From JAWKWH01 sp963669455 (GTDB lineage: Bacteria; Pseudomonadota; Alphaproteobacteria; Rhizobiales; Rhizobiaceae), in contig OY770026.1 of assembly GCA_963669455.1 (NCBI GenBank), forward strand, positions 992,001 through 1,056,000: a DNA stretch of 64,000 nt, read 5' to 3'. A program made the position numbers and the translations under genes. Positions 35,630-43,964 of the stretch are shown here, in pieces (position 1 is the stretch's first letter; every line of letters starts with the position of its first letter). The notes under the pieces were generated by a model that was not told the origin of the DNA, ran no database searches, and was given only the letters and a program-made list of their open reading frames with translations.

Positions 35630-37729
35630 CTAGGCTGCGTCCTGATCAAATTCGGGGTTCTGCTGTTCCGTCTGTTCCTCACCGATCATGCCGATCGGGT
35701 TGATGACGAATTCGCGGGAAATTTCACGAAACGACAAAACAGCAAGTTCAATACGGTTTTGCCGGAGGAAACGAGCAATCGGGATGCGCAGCTCACGCGG
35801 CACAATCAGCGCCGGCGGAACCGAATTGATTTCCTCCCGGCCGACCAGGCGCTGGCAATCCGAAAGGATTCGCTCGACCAGTTCGCCCGGCATGGTCACG
35901 ATCCCGGCCTGATCGATATTAAGCTCCGACTTCAGGCTGTATTCCATTGAGGGGTCGAGCAGAAATCCTGCGATCACCCGGTTGTGGTCGGCGTAACGCG
36001 CGCAAATCTGGCGGGCGAGCGCGATACGCACCGTCTCGGTGAGGTGTTCGGTCTCCGAATTGACAACGGATGCTTCAAGCAATGCCTCGAACAGAATGCG
36101 CCGGGGTTTCAGCGGCACGCCCTCGTTTAGGAGATTGCGGAACACATTGAGAAGTTGAACCACCGAGAAGGTCTGGGCGATCTGTGTTGCAACCTGTTGA
36201 TGATCGACGGCGTGCTGACGCTGAATATCCTGCACCACATCGAACCCGATGATCTTGGCGGCGTTGATGCGGGCAAAATGCGCGGCAACATCGGCAATAA
36301 GCGTCTCAACGGATTTGACGGTCTCGCCAGCTTGCTGCAGGCGCTCGGTCTTTTCCGGGTCGACCCAATGGGCCGAACTCATCGGCCAGACACGATCGAG
36401 CGGAACGATCGGCAGATCCGTCATGCGCAGGATATCCGGATCGCACTGGGCAACTGAAAGCCCCTTGGGAATGGCCGCGCTGAATACGGATATGCCGTCG
36501 AGCGTCAGTGTCAGCTGCCCGTCCTGGGCGTCAGGCATGACATCAAACCCAAAGGAGGTGAGATGCACGCCTACGTCGGCGCTGTTTTTCTGCAACGCAA
36601 TTTCGCGCGCCTCGGCGAAGGCTTTTATGTCGAGGTTTGCAAAGAACTCCGGCGAGACGATGATACGGAAAAGATCATTGTCGGTGGCGCGGATGTTCTG
36701 TGACGCTTCCGATCCAATTTCGGTGGCGTTTGCCAGCCCGGATTCGCCGGCTTGTTCTTCAGCACGCTTTTTCAACATCTTGTGGATGCCGATGCCGATG
36801 AACAGGCTGCCGGCAAGGATGAACATGAATGTCGGAAAACCAGGTACGAAGCCCACCACCATGATCGCCGCACCGGTGACTATAAGGGTCTTCGGGTCGC
36901 CGCCGATCTGTGTGAAGATATCCGTTCCAAGATCCGACCCCTTATCGGTCGTCACACGGGTGATCACCGTTCCAGCTGCGATCGAAAAGACCAGGGCCGG
37001 CAACTGTGCTACCAGGCCATCACCGACGGTGAGCCGCGAATAAAGATTTGCCGCTTCACCGGCCGTTAAACCATGCTCGCTCATGCCAATGGCGATGCCG
37101 CCCAACAGATTGATCACGATGATGATCAACCCGGCGATCGCATCACCCTTGACGAACTTCATCGCACCGTCCATCGCACCGAAAAACTGGTTTTGCTTTT
37201 CGAGCTGACGACGAAGCCTGGTTGCTTCGGCCTTGTCGATGTCGCCTGCGCGCAGTTCGGCATCAATGCTCATCTGCCTGCCTGGCAGTGCGTCTAGCGT
37301 AAAACGCGCGGCCACTTCGGCGACACGCTCTGAACCCTTGGTGACGACGACGAACTGTACTGTCGTGATAATCAGAAAGACGACCAGGCCGATGATGATC
37401 GAGCCAGAAATAACTAGGTTGCCAAACGTATCGACGATCTGGCCGGCATCGGCCTTGGCAAGGATCATGCGGGTGGTCGAGATTGAAATTGCAAGCCTGA
37501 AGATGGTGCCGAGCAGCAAAATTGCCGGAAACACCGAGAACTCTTCGGGTTGTTTCAAGTAAATCGCGACCACGAGGATGGCGACCGTCAGCGAGATGTT
37601 GACGACGATCAGCGTGTCGATCAGACCGGTCGGCAGGGGAATGATCATGACCAGCACGATCATCAAGAGCAAAGCGATCAGCGCCAGATCCTGGCGCATG
37701 AATGTTGCTTTGTTGAACATGTTACCCAT
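35630..37729 (-). CDS. sctV: Type III major export gate protein SctV
   Basis: About 699 residues: eight N-terminal membrane helices (to ~330) with the FHIPEP-family segments LLLGTIFRLAISISTTRMIL, FVVVTKGSERVAEVAARFTLD and GDAIAGLIIIVINLLGG, then the cytoplasmic nonameric-ring domain. I start it at 37729 because GAGGAG precedes that ATG; the frame to 37774 would overlap the upstream gene by 53 bases. It sits upstream of sctI in the same leftward direction. Confidence 0.95.
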   Translation of the reverse strand: MGNMFNKATFMRQDLALIALLLMIVLVMIIPLPTGLIDTLIVVNISLTVAILVVAIYLKQPEEFSVFPAILLLGTIFRLAISISTTRMILAKADAGQIVDTFGNLVISGSIIIGLVVFLIITTVQFVVVTKGSERVAEVAARFTLDALPGRQMSIDAELRAGDIDKAEATRLRRQLEKQNQFFGAMDGAMKFVKGDAIAGLIIIVINLLGGIAIGMSEHGLTAGEAANLYSRLTVGDGLVAQLPALVFSIAAGTVITRVTTDKGSDLGTDIFTQIGGDPKTLIVTGAAIMVVGFVPGFPTFMFILAGSLFIGIGIHKMLKKRAEEQAGESGLANATEIGSEASQNIRATDNDLFRIIVSPEFFANLDIKAFAEAREIALQKNSADVGVHLTSFGFDVMPDAQDGQLTLTLDGISVFSAAIPKGLSVAQCDPDILRMTDLPIVPLDRVWPMSSAHWVDPEKTERLQQAGETVKSVETLIADVAAHFARINAAKIIGFDVVQDIQRQHAVDHQQVATQIAQTFSVVQLLNVFRNLLNEGVPLKPRRILFEALLEASVVNSETEHLTETVRIALARQICARYADHNRVIAGFLLDPSMEYSLKSELNIDQAGIVTMPGELVERILSDCQRLVGREEINSVPPALIVPRELRIPIARFLRQNRIELAVLSFREISREFVINPIGMIGEEQTEQQNPEFDQDAA

Positions 37730-38150
37730 GACTGAACTCCTCGTCCGATTTGTGCGTTTCGGCATATTTGGCAAACTGTTCTTTTGCGCCGAACAGATCG
37801 GAAAAGCGGATTTTCGTTATTGCGCGCAGCAGATAGTGAATGCGGCTGAAACCGCTTGATTGCGCGTCTATTTCATCGATGATCGCAGCTGCCTGCGGCC
37901 AGCAGTCGAGCTTCATCAGCGCGATCACCAGGAGCCGCAGAACAGTTTCGTTTCCGGGCCTAACCTTGCGCAGCTGCATCAGGTAGGCGACAGCCTCCTG
38001 CGGCTGGCCGTATTTGACTTGCATTGCCGCAAGCGAGGTCAGAAACTCGATGTCGTCCTCGCTAAGTTTACGGTCTCCGGCAGGCTTGGAGACTGCCGTC
38101 CGTGACGGCATCCTGTCAGAGTTGCGCGGTTTCAATGGATCAATAATCAT
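37722..38150 (-). CDS. TPR-like T3SS protein (possible needle chaperone or SctG-like)
   Basis: About 142 residues from the ATG at 38150, which forms an ATGA overlap with the upstream gene; a longer frame to 38228 exists. Helical hairpins LTSLAAMQVKYGQPQEAV, ETVLRLLVIALMKLDCWPQAA and IHYLLRAITKIRFSDLF resemble tetratricopeptide repeats, as in the chaperones that hold needle subunits. It precedes sctV and follows sctF-sctD, which supports a chaperone role. This is inference; no specific family is certain. Confidence 0.65.
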   Translation of the reverse strand: MIIDPLKPRNSDRMPSRTAVSKPAGDRKLSEDDIEFLTSLAAMQVKYGQPQEAVAYLMQLRKVRPGNETVLRLLVIALMKLDCWPQAAAIIDEIDAQSSGFSRIHYLLRAITKIRFSDLFGAKEQFAKYAETHKSDEEFSHG

Positions 38151-38542
38151 TGGCTTTGCCCATGCTGCAACTGAGATGTCAGTAGCCTTTCGACGCGGCG
38201 GATATTCTCCTTGAGCATCGTTTCGCACAGGTCCGAGACCGGGTCGGTGCGTTCGCCCGGCTGGCGGCCTACAAGTTTCAGGATGCGAACCAGATCGCCG
38301 TACATTTCCTCAGCCGTCTTGGCGGCAATGCCATCGACATCCGTCGGCTCCACCATCTGGATGGAGGTCAGGTTTTCCACGCGCCGCGTAACCGCTGCCT
38401 TGTCGACGTCGTTTAGGCGCTTGCCTTTAATTCTGGTGGTCGCAACTGATCGCGCCGACCTGACGGTCGCTGCCGCAGGTTCGGTCTTTCCGACCTGCGG
38501 GTTTGGGATCTGCGAAGCTGGTCTATAGTCAATACGGCTCAT
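38147..38542 (-). CDS. Hypothetical T3SS-operon protein, 131 aa
   Basis: Not recognised. The first ~45 residues are basic and probably disordered; residues ~55-125 are helical (AKTAEEMYGDLVRILKLVG; TMLKENIRRVERLLTSQL). No export signal or membrane segment. It is coupled by ATGA overlap to the TPR gene and follows sctD by 23 bases, so it is a genuine operon member. It could be a small chaperone, pilotin-independent gatekeeper or sorting partner. Confidence 0.62.
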   Translation of the reverse strand: MSRIDYRPASQIPNPQVGKTEPAAATVRSARSVATTRIKGKRLNDVDKAAVTRRVENLTSIQMVEPTDVDGIAAKTAEEMYGDLVRILKLVGRQPGERTDPVSDLCETMLKENIRRVERLLTSQLQHGQSQ

Positions 38543-38565
38543 TTTATTGCATCTCTAACCTGGGT

Positions 38566-39540
38566 TCAGGTCAGCCCCACTTTCACAACTGCGCCATTGC
38601 GCTCAAACGAAATTCCTGCCCGGCTGATGTTGACGATTTTCCATCCGCCTTTCAAAACACTGCCGATTTTTCCACGGCTGCCATCATCGAATTCGACGAA
38701 GGGCTTTGCACCCAGCCAAACCGCCGAGACGGTGGGAATGCCATCCTGATCGCCGGAAACGTCGACCATGTTGATCAAAGTCGGAAAACCGGTCTTGGTG
38801 TCGTACCAACGCAGGAACGCCGTCCACGTTCCGCCATTCTTCCTCGGTAAGATGCCGTCGACCTTGACCGACCGATCATCGAGCCTCGACAATTTGACCA
38901 GATGGCCGATGCCGTATTTGCGCAGCCACGAATTGGCCTCGCCGATCGCCTGGCGGGAATCGACGAGCGTGCTTCTGATTTTGACCTGTTTGGCTTCCAC
39001 CAGCTTGTTCGATGTCGTCAGCCCGCTGATTGAGGCGAAGGCGTTTTGACCGCTCTCGACAAAAACCGAAACCGTGATGAATGACAGCACGGCGGCGCTG
39101 ATAACAAAAATAAGTGCCGGCGTTATCCGGCTTACATCGAGGATCGGGCCAACGTGAAGCTTTGTTTTGCCCATCTGCAGAGACGTGGCGCCGCGTAACA
39201 ATGTGTATTCGCCAGGGCTGACAATCTTGCCGTCATCCAGTTCGACCTCGCCGTCAACGGCATCCAGACGGATGTTCGAAGAAAACCGGCCGAGCGGTGT
39301 CAGGCGGGCATGTGTCGACTGCAGACCATCGCCCAGTAGCATCAGATCGATATCAGGGGCGCTGCCGATGGCGATTGGCGAGTGGCCAAATATGCCGAGC
39401 AGGCCTGAATGCACGCCTGTACAGATGTCGAAGCGAAAGCCGGTAAAACCGGTCTTTGACTTCGCGATGAACTTCAGCCGTTCCCACATTCCAGAGAAGG
39501 ACGGCCTGTTCTGCGTCATTATTTCGATGGTCTCGTGCAT
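38566..39540 (-). CDS. sctD: Type III inner-membrane ring protein SctD (FHA domain)
   Basis: About 324 residues. An N-terminal FHA-like cytoplasmic domain (FGHSPIAIGSAPDIDLMLLG; STHARLTP) is followed by a single membrane helix (PALIFVISAAVLSFITVSVF) and periplasmic ring-building domains (NSWLRKYGIGHLVKLSRLDD). It fits SctD by architecture and by neighbours. The start is uncertain: ATGs at 39540 and 39519 are both possible without clear ribosome sites, and the GTG at 39594 lies in a hairpin and is unlikely. Confidence 0.83.
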   Translation of the reverse strand: MHETIEIMTQNRPSFSGMWERLKFIAKSKTGFTGFRFDICTGVHSGLLGIFGHSPIAIGSAPDIDLMLLGDGLQSTHARLTPLGRFSSNIRLDAVDGEVELDDGKIVSPGEYTLLRGATSLQMGKTKLHVGPILDVSRITPALIFVISAAVLSFITVSVFVESGQNAFASISGLTTSNKLVEAKQVKIRSTLVDSRQAIGEANSWLRKYGIGHLVKLSRLDDRSVKVDGILPRKNGGTWTAFLRWYDTKTGFPTLINMVDVSGDQDGIPTVSAVWLGAKPFVEFDDGSRGKIGSVLKGGWKIVNISRAGISFERNGAVVKVGLT

Positions 39541-39574
39541 GCTGAGATTCCGATAGCTGAGTCGGTGAGAAATG

Positions 39575-39603
39575 GTATGGCGGGCGCCAGGCACCCGCCA
39601 TAC
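39575..39603 (-). promoter_or_regulatory. Stable hairpin between sctF and sctD
   Basis: GTATGGCGGGTGCC pairs with GGCGCCCGCCATAC (one G-T pair) 8 bases after the sctF stop. There is no U-run, so it is more likely an mRNA-stabilising or attenuating hairpin that lets the needle gene be expressed above downstream genes than a full terminator. Confidence 0.6.
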
Positions 39604-39610
39604 AAGACGG

Positions 39611-39787
39611 CTATTGAGGCCGCTGTTTCAGTGCGTAGAGATCCGCACCCTTTTTTGTGGTTATTTGAAGCGTTACCTGAGCCTGATTGAGTGCATGATC
39701 AAATGCATCATTCAGCGCCTGGTTACCTTGTCCGCTTCCAGCACCGCCGGCAGCACCGGCAGCATTGTTTAGTGCAGTCGTGTCCAC
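39611..39787 (-). CDS. sctF: Needle subunit SctF paralogue 1 (NopA-like), GTG start
   Basis: 58 residues from the GTG at 39787, which has AAGGAG six bases upstream; ATGs further up have no ribosome site. The N-terminus is Gly/Ala/Asn-rich. A helix-turn-helix-sized C-terminal part follows (ALNDAFDHALNQAQVTLQI, then GADLYALKQRPQ), as in needle and NopA proteins. The last 12 residues are identical to those of the paralogue at 43106-43315. First gene of the run leading into sctD. Confidence 0.7.
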   Translation of the reverse strand: MDTTALNNAAGAAGGAGSGQGNQALNDAFDHALNQAQVTLQITTKKGADLYALKQRPQ

Positions 39788-40102
39788 TTTGGGCTCCTTT
39801 GCTTTCTTTGGAGACCCTGCCATCATATGGGCGCAGGACAAACTGTCTAACGAAACAGATCGTTTACGTTAATATGGATTATATTTAGGAAAATTCGTTT
39901 AAATTTTTATGGAATAATATTACTAATGAATAATTGCCATTTTTATTGAAATTATCACTCAATATCGCAGTTTTTTATCGTATTTAACCTATTTTCCCTC
40001 TGATATTGATTTTTGCTAACTCGAAAATATCCGGGATTTATTGTCTGGGGTAGAAGAATTGTTAACCCAACGTGTTAACATTCCTTCTTTCGGCAACATA
40101 TG
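39788..40102. promoter_or_regulatory. AT-rich intergenic region upstream of sctF
   Basis: About 300 bases, visibly richer in A/T than anything else in the window, probably carrying the promoter of the sctF-sctD-...-sctU operon. There are many TATAAT-like hexamers, so boxes cannot be fixed. The CGGTAATC motif found before three neighbouring genes is absent here; an inverted repeat lies at 40060-40080. Confidence 0.55.
40060..40080. promoter_or_regulatory. Inverted repeat TGTTAAC-N7-GTTAACA
   Basis: Perfect 7-base arms with a 7-base spacer, in the AT-rich region far upstream of sctF. Shape and size suit a dimeric regulator. A single TGTTAACA also occurs at 42967 before the gene ending at 42383. 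Confidence 0.45.
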
Positions 40103-40135
40103 GAAGCCGGATTCCGGCAGTCGAAATCCGGCTTC
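40103..40135 (-). terminator. Hairpin downstream of the haem peroxidase gene
   Basis: GAAGCCGGATT and AATCCGGCTTC form a perfect 11-base stem with an 11-base loop, starting 10 bases after the peroxidase stop. A clear U-run is lacking, so termination may need help. Confidence 0.55.
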
Positions 40136-40144
40136 TATCGCCAA

Positions 40145-42130
40145 TCAGGCATAGGCGTTGTCGCCTGCGATAAATGCCGTGCGGTCGACATTGGCGCCTG
40201 GCGTGTTGTCATTAATGATGGAACCCAGGTTGCGGGTTTTCAGCCAGGCCAATTCGCTTTCGCTGGCGGTGTTGGTGTAGAAATTCGGATCGGCTGCCAT
40301 GGTGCGGTAAAACTGATCGCCAATGAGCCTGGTGAAGGTCTCACCAAGCATCGAGCTGCCGGACGGTTTTTCCGCAAGCCCGCCAACCCAAAGACCTATC
40401 TGGTCGGGATGGCTGTAGGCCTGGGCCAGCTTCTGTCCGAATTCCGACTGGAAAGCCGGATCGTTGAACGAAGTGATGCGCGGCATTCCAAGCGCCTCGC
40501 GCATATCGTTGTAGCTTGGGGTACCGTGATCGCGGCCACGCTGAATATTCAGGGAGGCGAGGTCCATGACCCGGCCGGATCCGGGCTCTCCCATCAGGGC
40601 GTTGCGCAAGCTGTCGACGACTTTCGGGTCGACCTTTTCGGCAAACTGGTTGCTCTGGCCGCCGAGGATCGCGCCAACGCCGTTCTTGTCGGTGAAACCT
40701 TTCGAAAAGAACACGTCACGCAGCGGAACGGATTTGGTCGAACCATCAGGCTGTTTCACGTCGATCGTATCGTTGACCATGGTGTGGCCGATGCGAAAAG
40801 CGGCTGTTGCAAATTCATTGCTGACGCGCCCGTCAACGCCTGGTATGAAGCTGGTCGGCGAGGGAGCGCGGCCGCCAAGCAGGGTCGGCAGGAACTCATT
40901 ATATGTGACGTTCTGCATCTGCATGACGTTCAAGCGCTTGGCCGCGGTATAAATCTGATTGTCGGACCAGCCGGGATTTTGCTTCGCCAATGATCCGGCA
41001 AGCCGGTTGTGCTCACGAACGAAGAGCGTTTGCAGGGCTTCAAGACCCGGCTGCTCGCCTGCGCGCGGATCGCCGGCCTCAGGCCTGCCATCGGGTCCTT
41101 TGGGAAGTCCGTTGTTGGCGGAGGTGCGCAATTTACCGCCGTCAAAGGCGCGCAACTTGTTCTCGGTGGCGGTGTCAGGTCCATAAACCTGAGAACCATC
41201 CAGGAATGGTGTCTGCTCGTTTACCTGCTGAGCGACACCATTGGCGCCAGGCCTCTGTTCCGAACGGGTAAAGTCAATCTTGCCCTTTCCGGTTCCTTGA
41301 GGATCAAATACTTTATCGCCTTTGGGAACCGGGATGTCGGCTTTCGTTTTTCCGCCCTTTGACAGGGTCATGTCGTGATCGGTGAATTGTCCCCAACTCC
41401 ACAGCAGCGATGATGCGCCATTTGCGTTTTTCGTGCCGGCATCTCCCTGATCGGCGACGATATTCGAGATCGCGCGCGGATTTGGCAGGTTTCGATCATT
41501 CAGCGAGCTTACCCCGTCGCCATAGGATGCCTGCGTCAGGCGCGGGAAGACGGAATCAGACAGGTTTTGCTGTGCCGGCGGTATGTAGGTTGGCGGGACC
41601 AGACCTGAAGTGCCGCCACCGATTACGCCACCATTGCCGTTTCCGCCGCCATATCCACCGCCATTGTCGTTTCCGCCGCCATAACCACCACCGGAACCAT
41701 ATCCGCCGGTCCCGGGGAAAGGCTGATGCCAGTAAGAATGTCCGCCGGTTTCATATGAATGTCCACCGGATGAACCCGATGAGTGGTATGAACTCGACTG
41801 CCAGCTGGAAGTATGCGATTGCCCGTTCGACGATGTGAACGAGTGGTGTGAGTGCGATTGCCAACTTTGAGAGTGTGACTGGCTGCTGTACGACGTGGAT
41901 GAATGGTGCGAGTGTGATTGCCCGCCTTTGACGCCGCCCGCTCCATAGCCGCCACCGGTTTGGGAGATTTGGTGTGCGTAACCGGAATTGGCGTTTTTCA
42001 CCATTTTGTCAAACGACTTGTGCTGCCCCGGTTCGGCCTGTCCATAGGCCTGGTTGTCGCCGCCGTGTCCCTTGGACGAGCATCTGTTGATCGCCTCGTT
42101 GTTGTTGATGGATAAATCATTCGAAGACAT
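40145..42130 (-). CDS. Animal-type haem peroxidase with Ser/His/Gly-rich N-terminus (candidate T3SS substrate)
   Basis: About 661 residues from the ATG at 42130; a longer frame to 42229 overlaps the promoter motif. Residues 1-~180 are low complexity: Ser/His/Gln/Tyr repeats at ~71-135, then Gly-Tyr-Asn repeats at ~140-173. From ~190 it is an animal (myeloperoxidase/cyclooxygenase superfamily) haem peroxidase: WGQFTDHDM with distal His 252, AAFRIGHTM with proximal His 449, and the family NIQRGRDHG. There is no Sec signal, although such enzymes normally act outside the cell. Location inside the T3SS cluster and the shared upstream motif suggest type III export (inference). Confidence 0.85.
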   Translation of the reverse strand: MSSNDLSINNNEAINRCSSKGHGGDNQAYGQAEPGQHKSFDKMVKNANSGYAHQISQTGGGYGAGGVKGGQSHSHHSSTSYSSQSHSQSWQSHSHHSFTSSNGQSHTSSWQSSSYHSSGSSGGHSYETGGHSYWHQPFPGTGGYGSGGGYGGGNDNGGGYGGGNGNGGVIGGGTSGLVPPTYIPPAQQNLSDSVFPRLTQASYGDGVSSLNDRNLPNPRAISNIVADQGDAGTKNANGASSLLWSWGQFTDHDMTLSKGGKTKADIPVPKGDKVFDPQGTGKGKIDFTRSEQRPGANGVAQQVNEQTPFLDGSQVYGPDTATENKLRAFDGGKLRTSANNGLPKGPDGRPEAGDPRAGEQPGLEALQTLFVREHNRLAGSLAKQNPGWSDNQIYTAAKRLNVMQMQNVTYNEFLPTLLGGRAPSPTSFIPGVDGRVSNEFATAAFRIGHTMVNDTIDVKQPDGSTKSVPLRDVFFSKGFTDKNGVGAILGGQSNQFAEKVDPKVVDSLRNALMGEPGSGRVMDLASLNIQRGRDHGTPSYNDMREALGMPRITSFNDPAFQSEFGQKLAQAYSHPDQIGLWVGGLAEKPSGSSMLGETFTRLIGDQFYRTMAADPNFYTNTASESELAWLKTRNLGSIINDNTPGANVDRTAFIAGDNAYA

Positions 42131-42205
42131 TGCTGACCCCAATTTGCTGGAATTCTTTTCTGCATTTATTATAGCTAATGAAACACCCGGTCCGGTATCA
42201 GTGAT

Positions 42206-42235
42206 GATTACCGAATTGGGATGGAACACTACGTA
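42206..42235 (-). promoter_or_regulatory. Shared bipartite motif, copy A (upstream of haem peroxidase)
   Basis: On the - strand TACGTA-N16-CGGTAATC, 75 bases before the peroxidase ATG. Same spacing as copies at 43423 and 45310. Could be a promoter (-35/-10 spacing) for an alternative sigma factor or an activator site. Confidence 0.6.
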
Positions 42236-42314
42236 GAGCCTATGGGTAGTGGGATTGGAAAACGCTCACAAAACGGCTGATTTTCCTAAACAAGCAAAGC
42301 GTTTTGGCCAAAAG

Positions 42315-42345
42315 CCAAAAAGGCCGCGGGATGCCCACGGCCTTT
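42315..42345 (-). terminator. Rho-independent terminator after the gene ending at 42383
   Basis: AAAGGCCGTGGG and CCCGCGGCCTTT form a 12-base stem (one G-T pair) with a CAT loop, followed by TT and a T-rich stretch on the - strand. The best terminator in the T3SS region. Confidence 0.8.
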
Positions 42346-42382
42346 GACTGGTAAAATTAGGCAGGGCCAGCTTGTTGTTCCA

Positions 42383-42892
42383 TCAGGTGCTTTTGGCAAA
42401 CGACAAGGCGGTATCTTGAAATGCCTTGTAAATGTCACCGGCAACCTTTGCGCTGCTGTCACCGCCATCGTTCAAAGCCTGGTAGGCCTGGGCGGGAATG
42501 AAGATATTGTTCCCAACCGCAGTGACTTTCGCGTCACCGCCGCTTCCGGCAATGACTGATATTGACGGCTCGTTGCCTGTCGGGACATTGCCCAGGAGCT
42601 TTTGCATCAGAGCGGCCACTTCCGGCGCATGACGCGCCACGTGAGCGAGCACCTGATCGGCGGTGACCGTCTTGGTCAAATCATAGGTCGGAGGGGTATC
42701 GTCATTTTGAACCAACCCGCCGCTGGCGCCTTCCAGTTTACGATCCGGCGTCTTGGCGTCACCCTGATTATGACCGGGTTTGAACATCCGGCCAAAATTT
42801 GCGCCTTCGCGAGCTGACGAAGAAGCCGATTTTGCATCGTCAAAACGGATCACGTTGTCCGGTACGCTGCTGCCTTTTCCAATCTTCGTCAT
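42383..42892 (-). CDS. Hypothetical T3SS-cluster protein, 169 aa (candidate substrate)
   Basis: Not recognised. It starts MTKIGKGSS, like the repeat protein at 44021-45220 (MTKIAAATT), and the first ~70 residues are Ser/Gly/Asp-rich and probably disordered, a profile common in type III export signals. Residues ~75-169 are folded-looking (VTADQVLAHVARHAPEVAAL; AVGNNIFIPAQAYQALND). No Sec signal. The ATG at 42892 is preferred; a TTG two codons upstream is possible. It has its own terminator and lies between the second needle gene and the peroxidase. Confidence 0.68.
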   Translation of the reverse strand: MTKIGKGSSVPDNVIRFDDAKSASSSAREGANFGRMFKPGHNQGDAKTPDRKLEGASGGLVQNDDTPPTYDLTKTVTADQVLAHVARHAPEVAALMQKLLGNVPTGNEPSISVIAGSGGDAKVTAVGNNIFIPAQAYQALNDGGDSSAKVAGDIYKAFQDTALSFAKST

Positions 42893-43105
42893 TGTCAACT
42901 CTTTACCTGAAGCTGCCGGCGCTATTAGCCGTTGCTTGCGTTCTCACGTGCCTGTTGGAGCAATTTTGTTAACACACCCGAAAAGGAACGTGCCATTATT
43001 TGCTGGGCTTGGTCGTTTTGTACCCCCCTCAGATTCTCTGAGGCAGGCTGTAAAATACCGTTATTTTGATTGATCGGGTCCAATATACTGCCCCTTTTTC
43101 AAAGA
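42893..43105. other. Intergenic stretch between the second needle gene and the 169-aa gene
   Basis: 213 bases. Contains TGTTAACA at 42967 and a small hairpin CCTCAGA-TTC-TCTGAGG at 43027-43043 that may end transcription of the needle gene. No open frame of interest. Confidence 0.45.
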
Positions 43106-43315
43106 TTATTGCGGACGTTGTTTCAATGCGTACAGGTCGGCACCCTTGACGGTGGAGATCTCCAATGTCTTCTGTGCCTGCTGGATCGCCTTGTCGAACG
43201 CTGCGCTCAACGCGTTGTTGCCGTCGGAGCTCTGGTTTTCGGATTGCGAACCACCTTGAGTACCGTTTGTGCCGCTCGCTGCTCCGCCGGAACCTTGGAT
43301 TGAATTGTTTTCCAT
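43106..43315 (-). CDS. Needle subunit paralogue 2 (SctF/NopA-like)
   Basis: 69 residues. A Gly/Ser/Gln/Asn-rich N-terminus is followed by ALSAAFDKAIQQAQKTLEI and ends GADLYALKQRPQ, identical over the last 12 residues to the SctF at 39611. The N-terminus is longer and of different composition, so the two may form different filaments or tip/base segments. It has its own promoter region with the TACGTA-N16-CGGTAATC motif, whereas sctF does not. Not in the track of canonical T3SS operons; I infer a minor or alternative pilin. Confidence 0.72.
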   Translation of the reverse strand: MENNSIQGSGGAASGTNGTQGGSQSENQSSDGNNALSAAFDKAIQQAQKTLEISTVKGADLYALKQRPQ

Positions 43316-43422
43316 TTTTCTGTTTCCTTCTGATTGGCCGTCATTGACGCTTTGTCAATTGTCAGGCCTTTATTGGGTTGATCTTATATTATGTCTGAGA
43401 ACACCATATGTGAATTGGCAGA

Positions 43423-43452
43423 GATTACCGACTGGTGCGCGCATAATACGTA
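43423..43452 (-). promoter_or_regulatory. Shared bipartite motif, copy B (upstream of needle paralogue 2)
   Basis: On the - strand TACGTA-N16-CGGTAATC, 107 bases before the ATG of the needle paralogue. Matches copy A exactly in both boxes. Confidence 0.6.
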
Positions 43453-43479
43453 GATATTTCTAAGTAGTTGGCGAATTAC

Positions 43480-43960
43480 CGGTTGCTGGATTGTCGTGCA
43501 TACGTTCCAATTGGACATCTCTAAAAACCCCATCTTTGGTCTTTGAGTGCGTCAAAACCGTGCTGCGGTACTCAATGAACCCAAACTTTTATCCGTTTCT
43601 CGCGTGCGGCGACGTGGTGCGAGCACCACGAGATCGTGCGCAACACTGTCAGCGTGCAAAGAACCAAGGTCAAACGATTGCAGTTTCCAGTTTGGGTTTG
43701 ACATACCTAATAGGCCGGCTTGGGTGTCTTTTCCGTTTCTTGCCCTTCGGGCGTTCGGCTGGCGAAAGCCCACTGAACCTTTTCGTCGGGCAAGCCCGGT
43801 AAACCAGACCTCACTGTCGAAAGCCTCGCACGATGCGATGGCATCGCACTTGCGGTATTCTCCTTGCAGAACCGAAAAATCCACCCCATCAAACCGCTCC
43901 AATATTCAGTGGAAGCGCTCTAGAGGCATCCAGCTGAGGGATGTATGTTCTGTGAACGAC
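43480..43960. other. Structured intergenic region, no convincing gene
   Basis: About 480 bases with several perfect dyads: GTGGTGC-GA-GCACCAC at 43614-43629 and TGCGAT-GGC-ATCGCA near 43848, plus a GCTCTAG at ~43917 like the ends of the intergenic repeats. A 116-codon reverse frame (43552-43902) is open but Arg-rich, lacks a ribosome site, and reads like translated repeat DNA. It could be a degraded repeat island or an RNA. Confidence 0.4.
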
Positions 43961-43964
43961 AAGC

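Noticed and set aside
40100..40993. 297-codon rightward frame opposite the haem peroxidase
   Set aside because: Antisense shadow of a gene with clear catalytic motifs on the other strand.
43552..43902. 116-codon reverse frame between the second needle gene and the repeat-protein gene
   Set aside because: No ribosome site, Arg/Ser-rich composition and coincidence with several DNA dyads; reads like translated repeat DNA rather than a gene.
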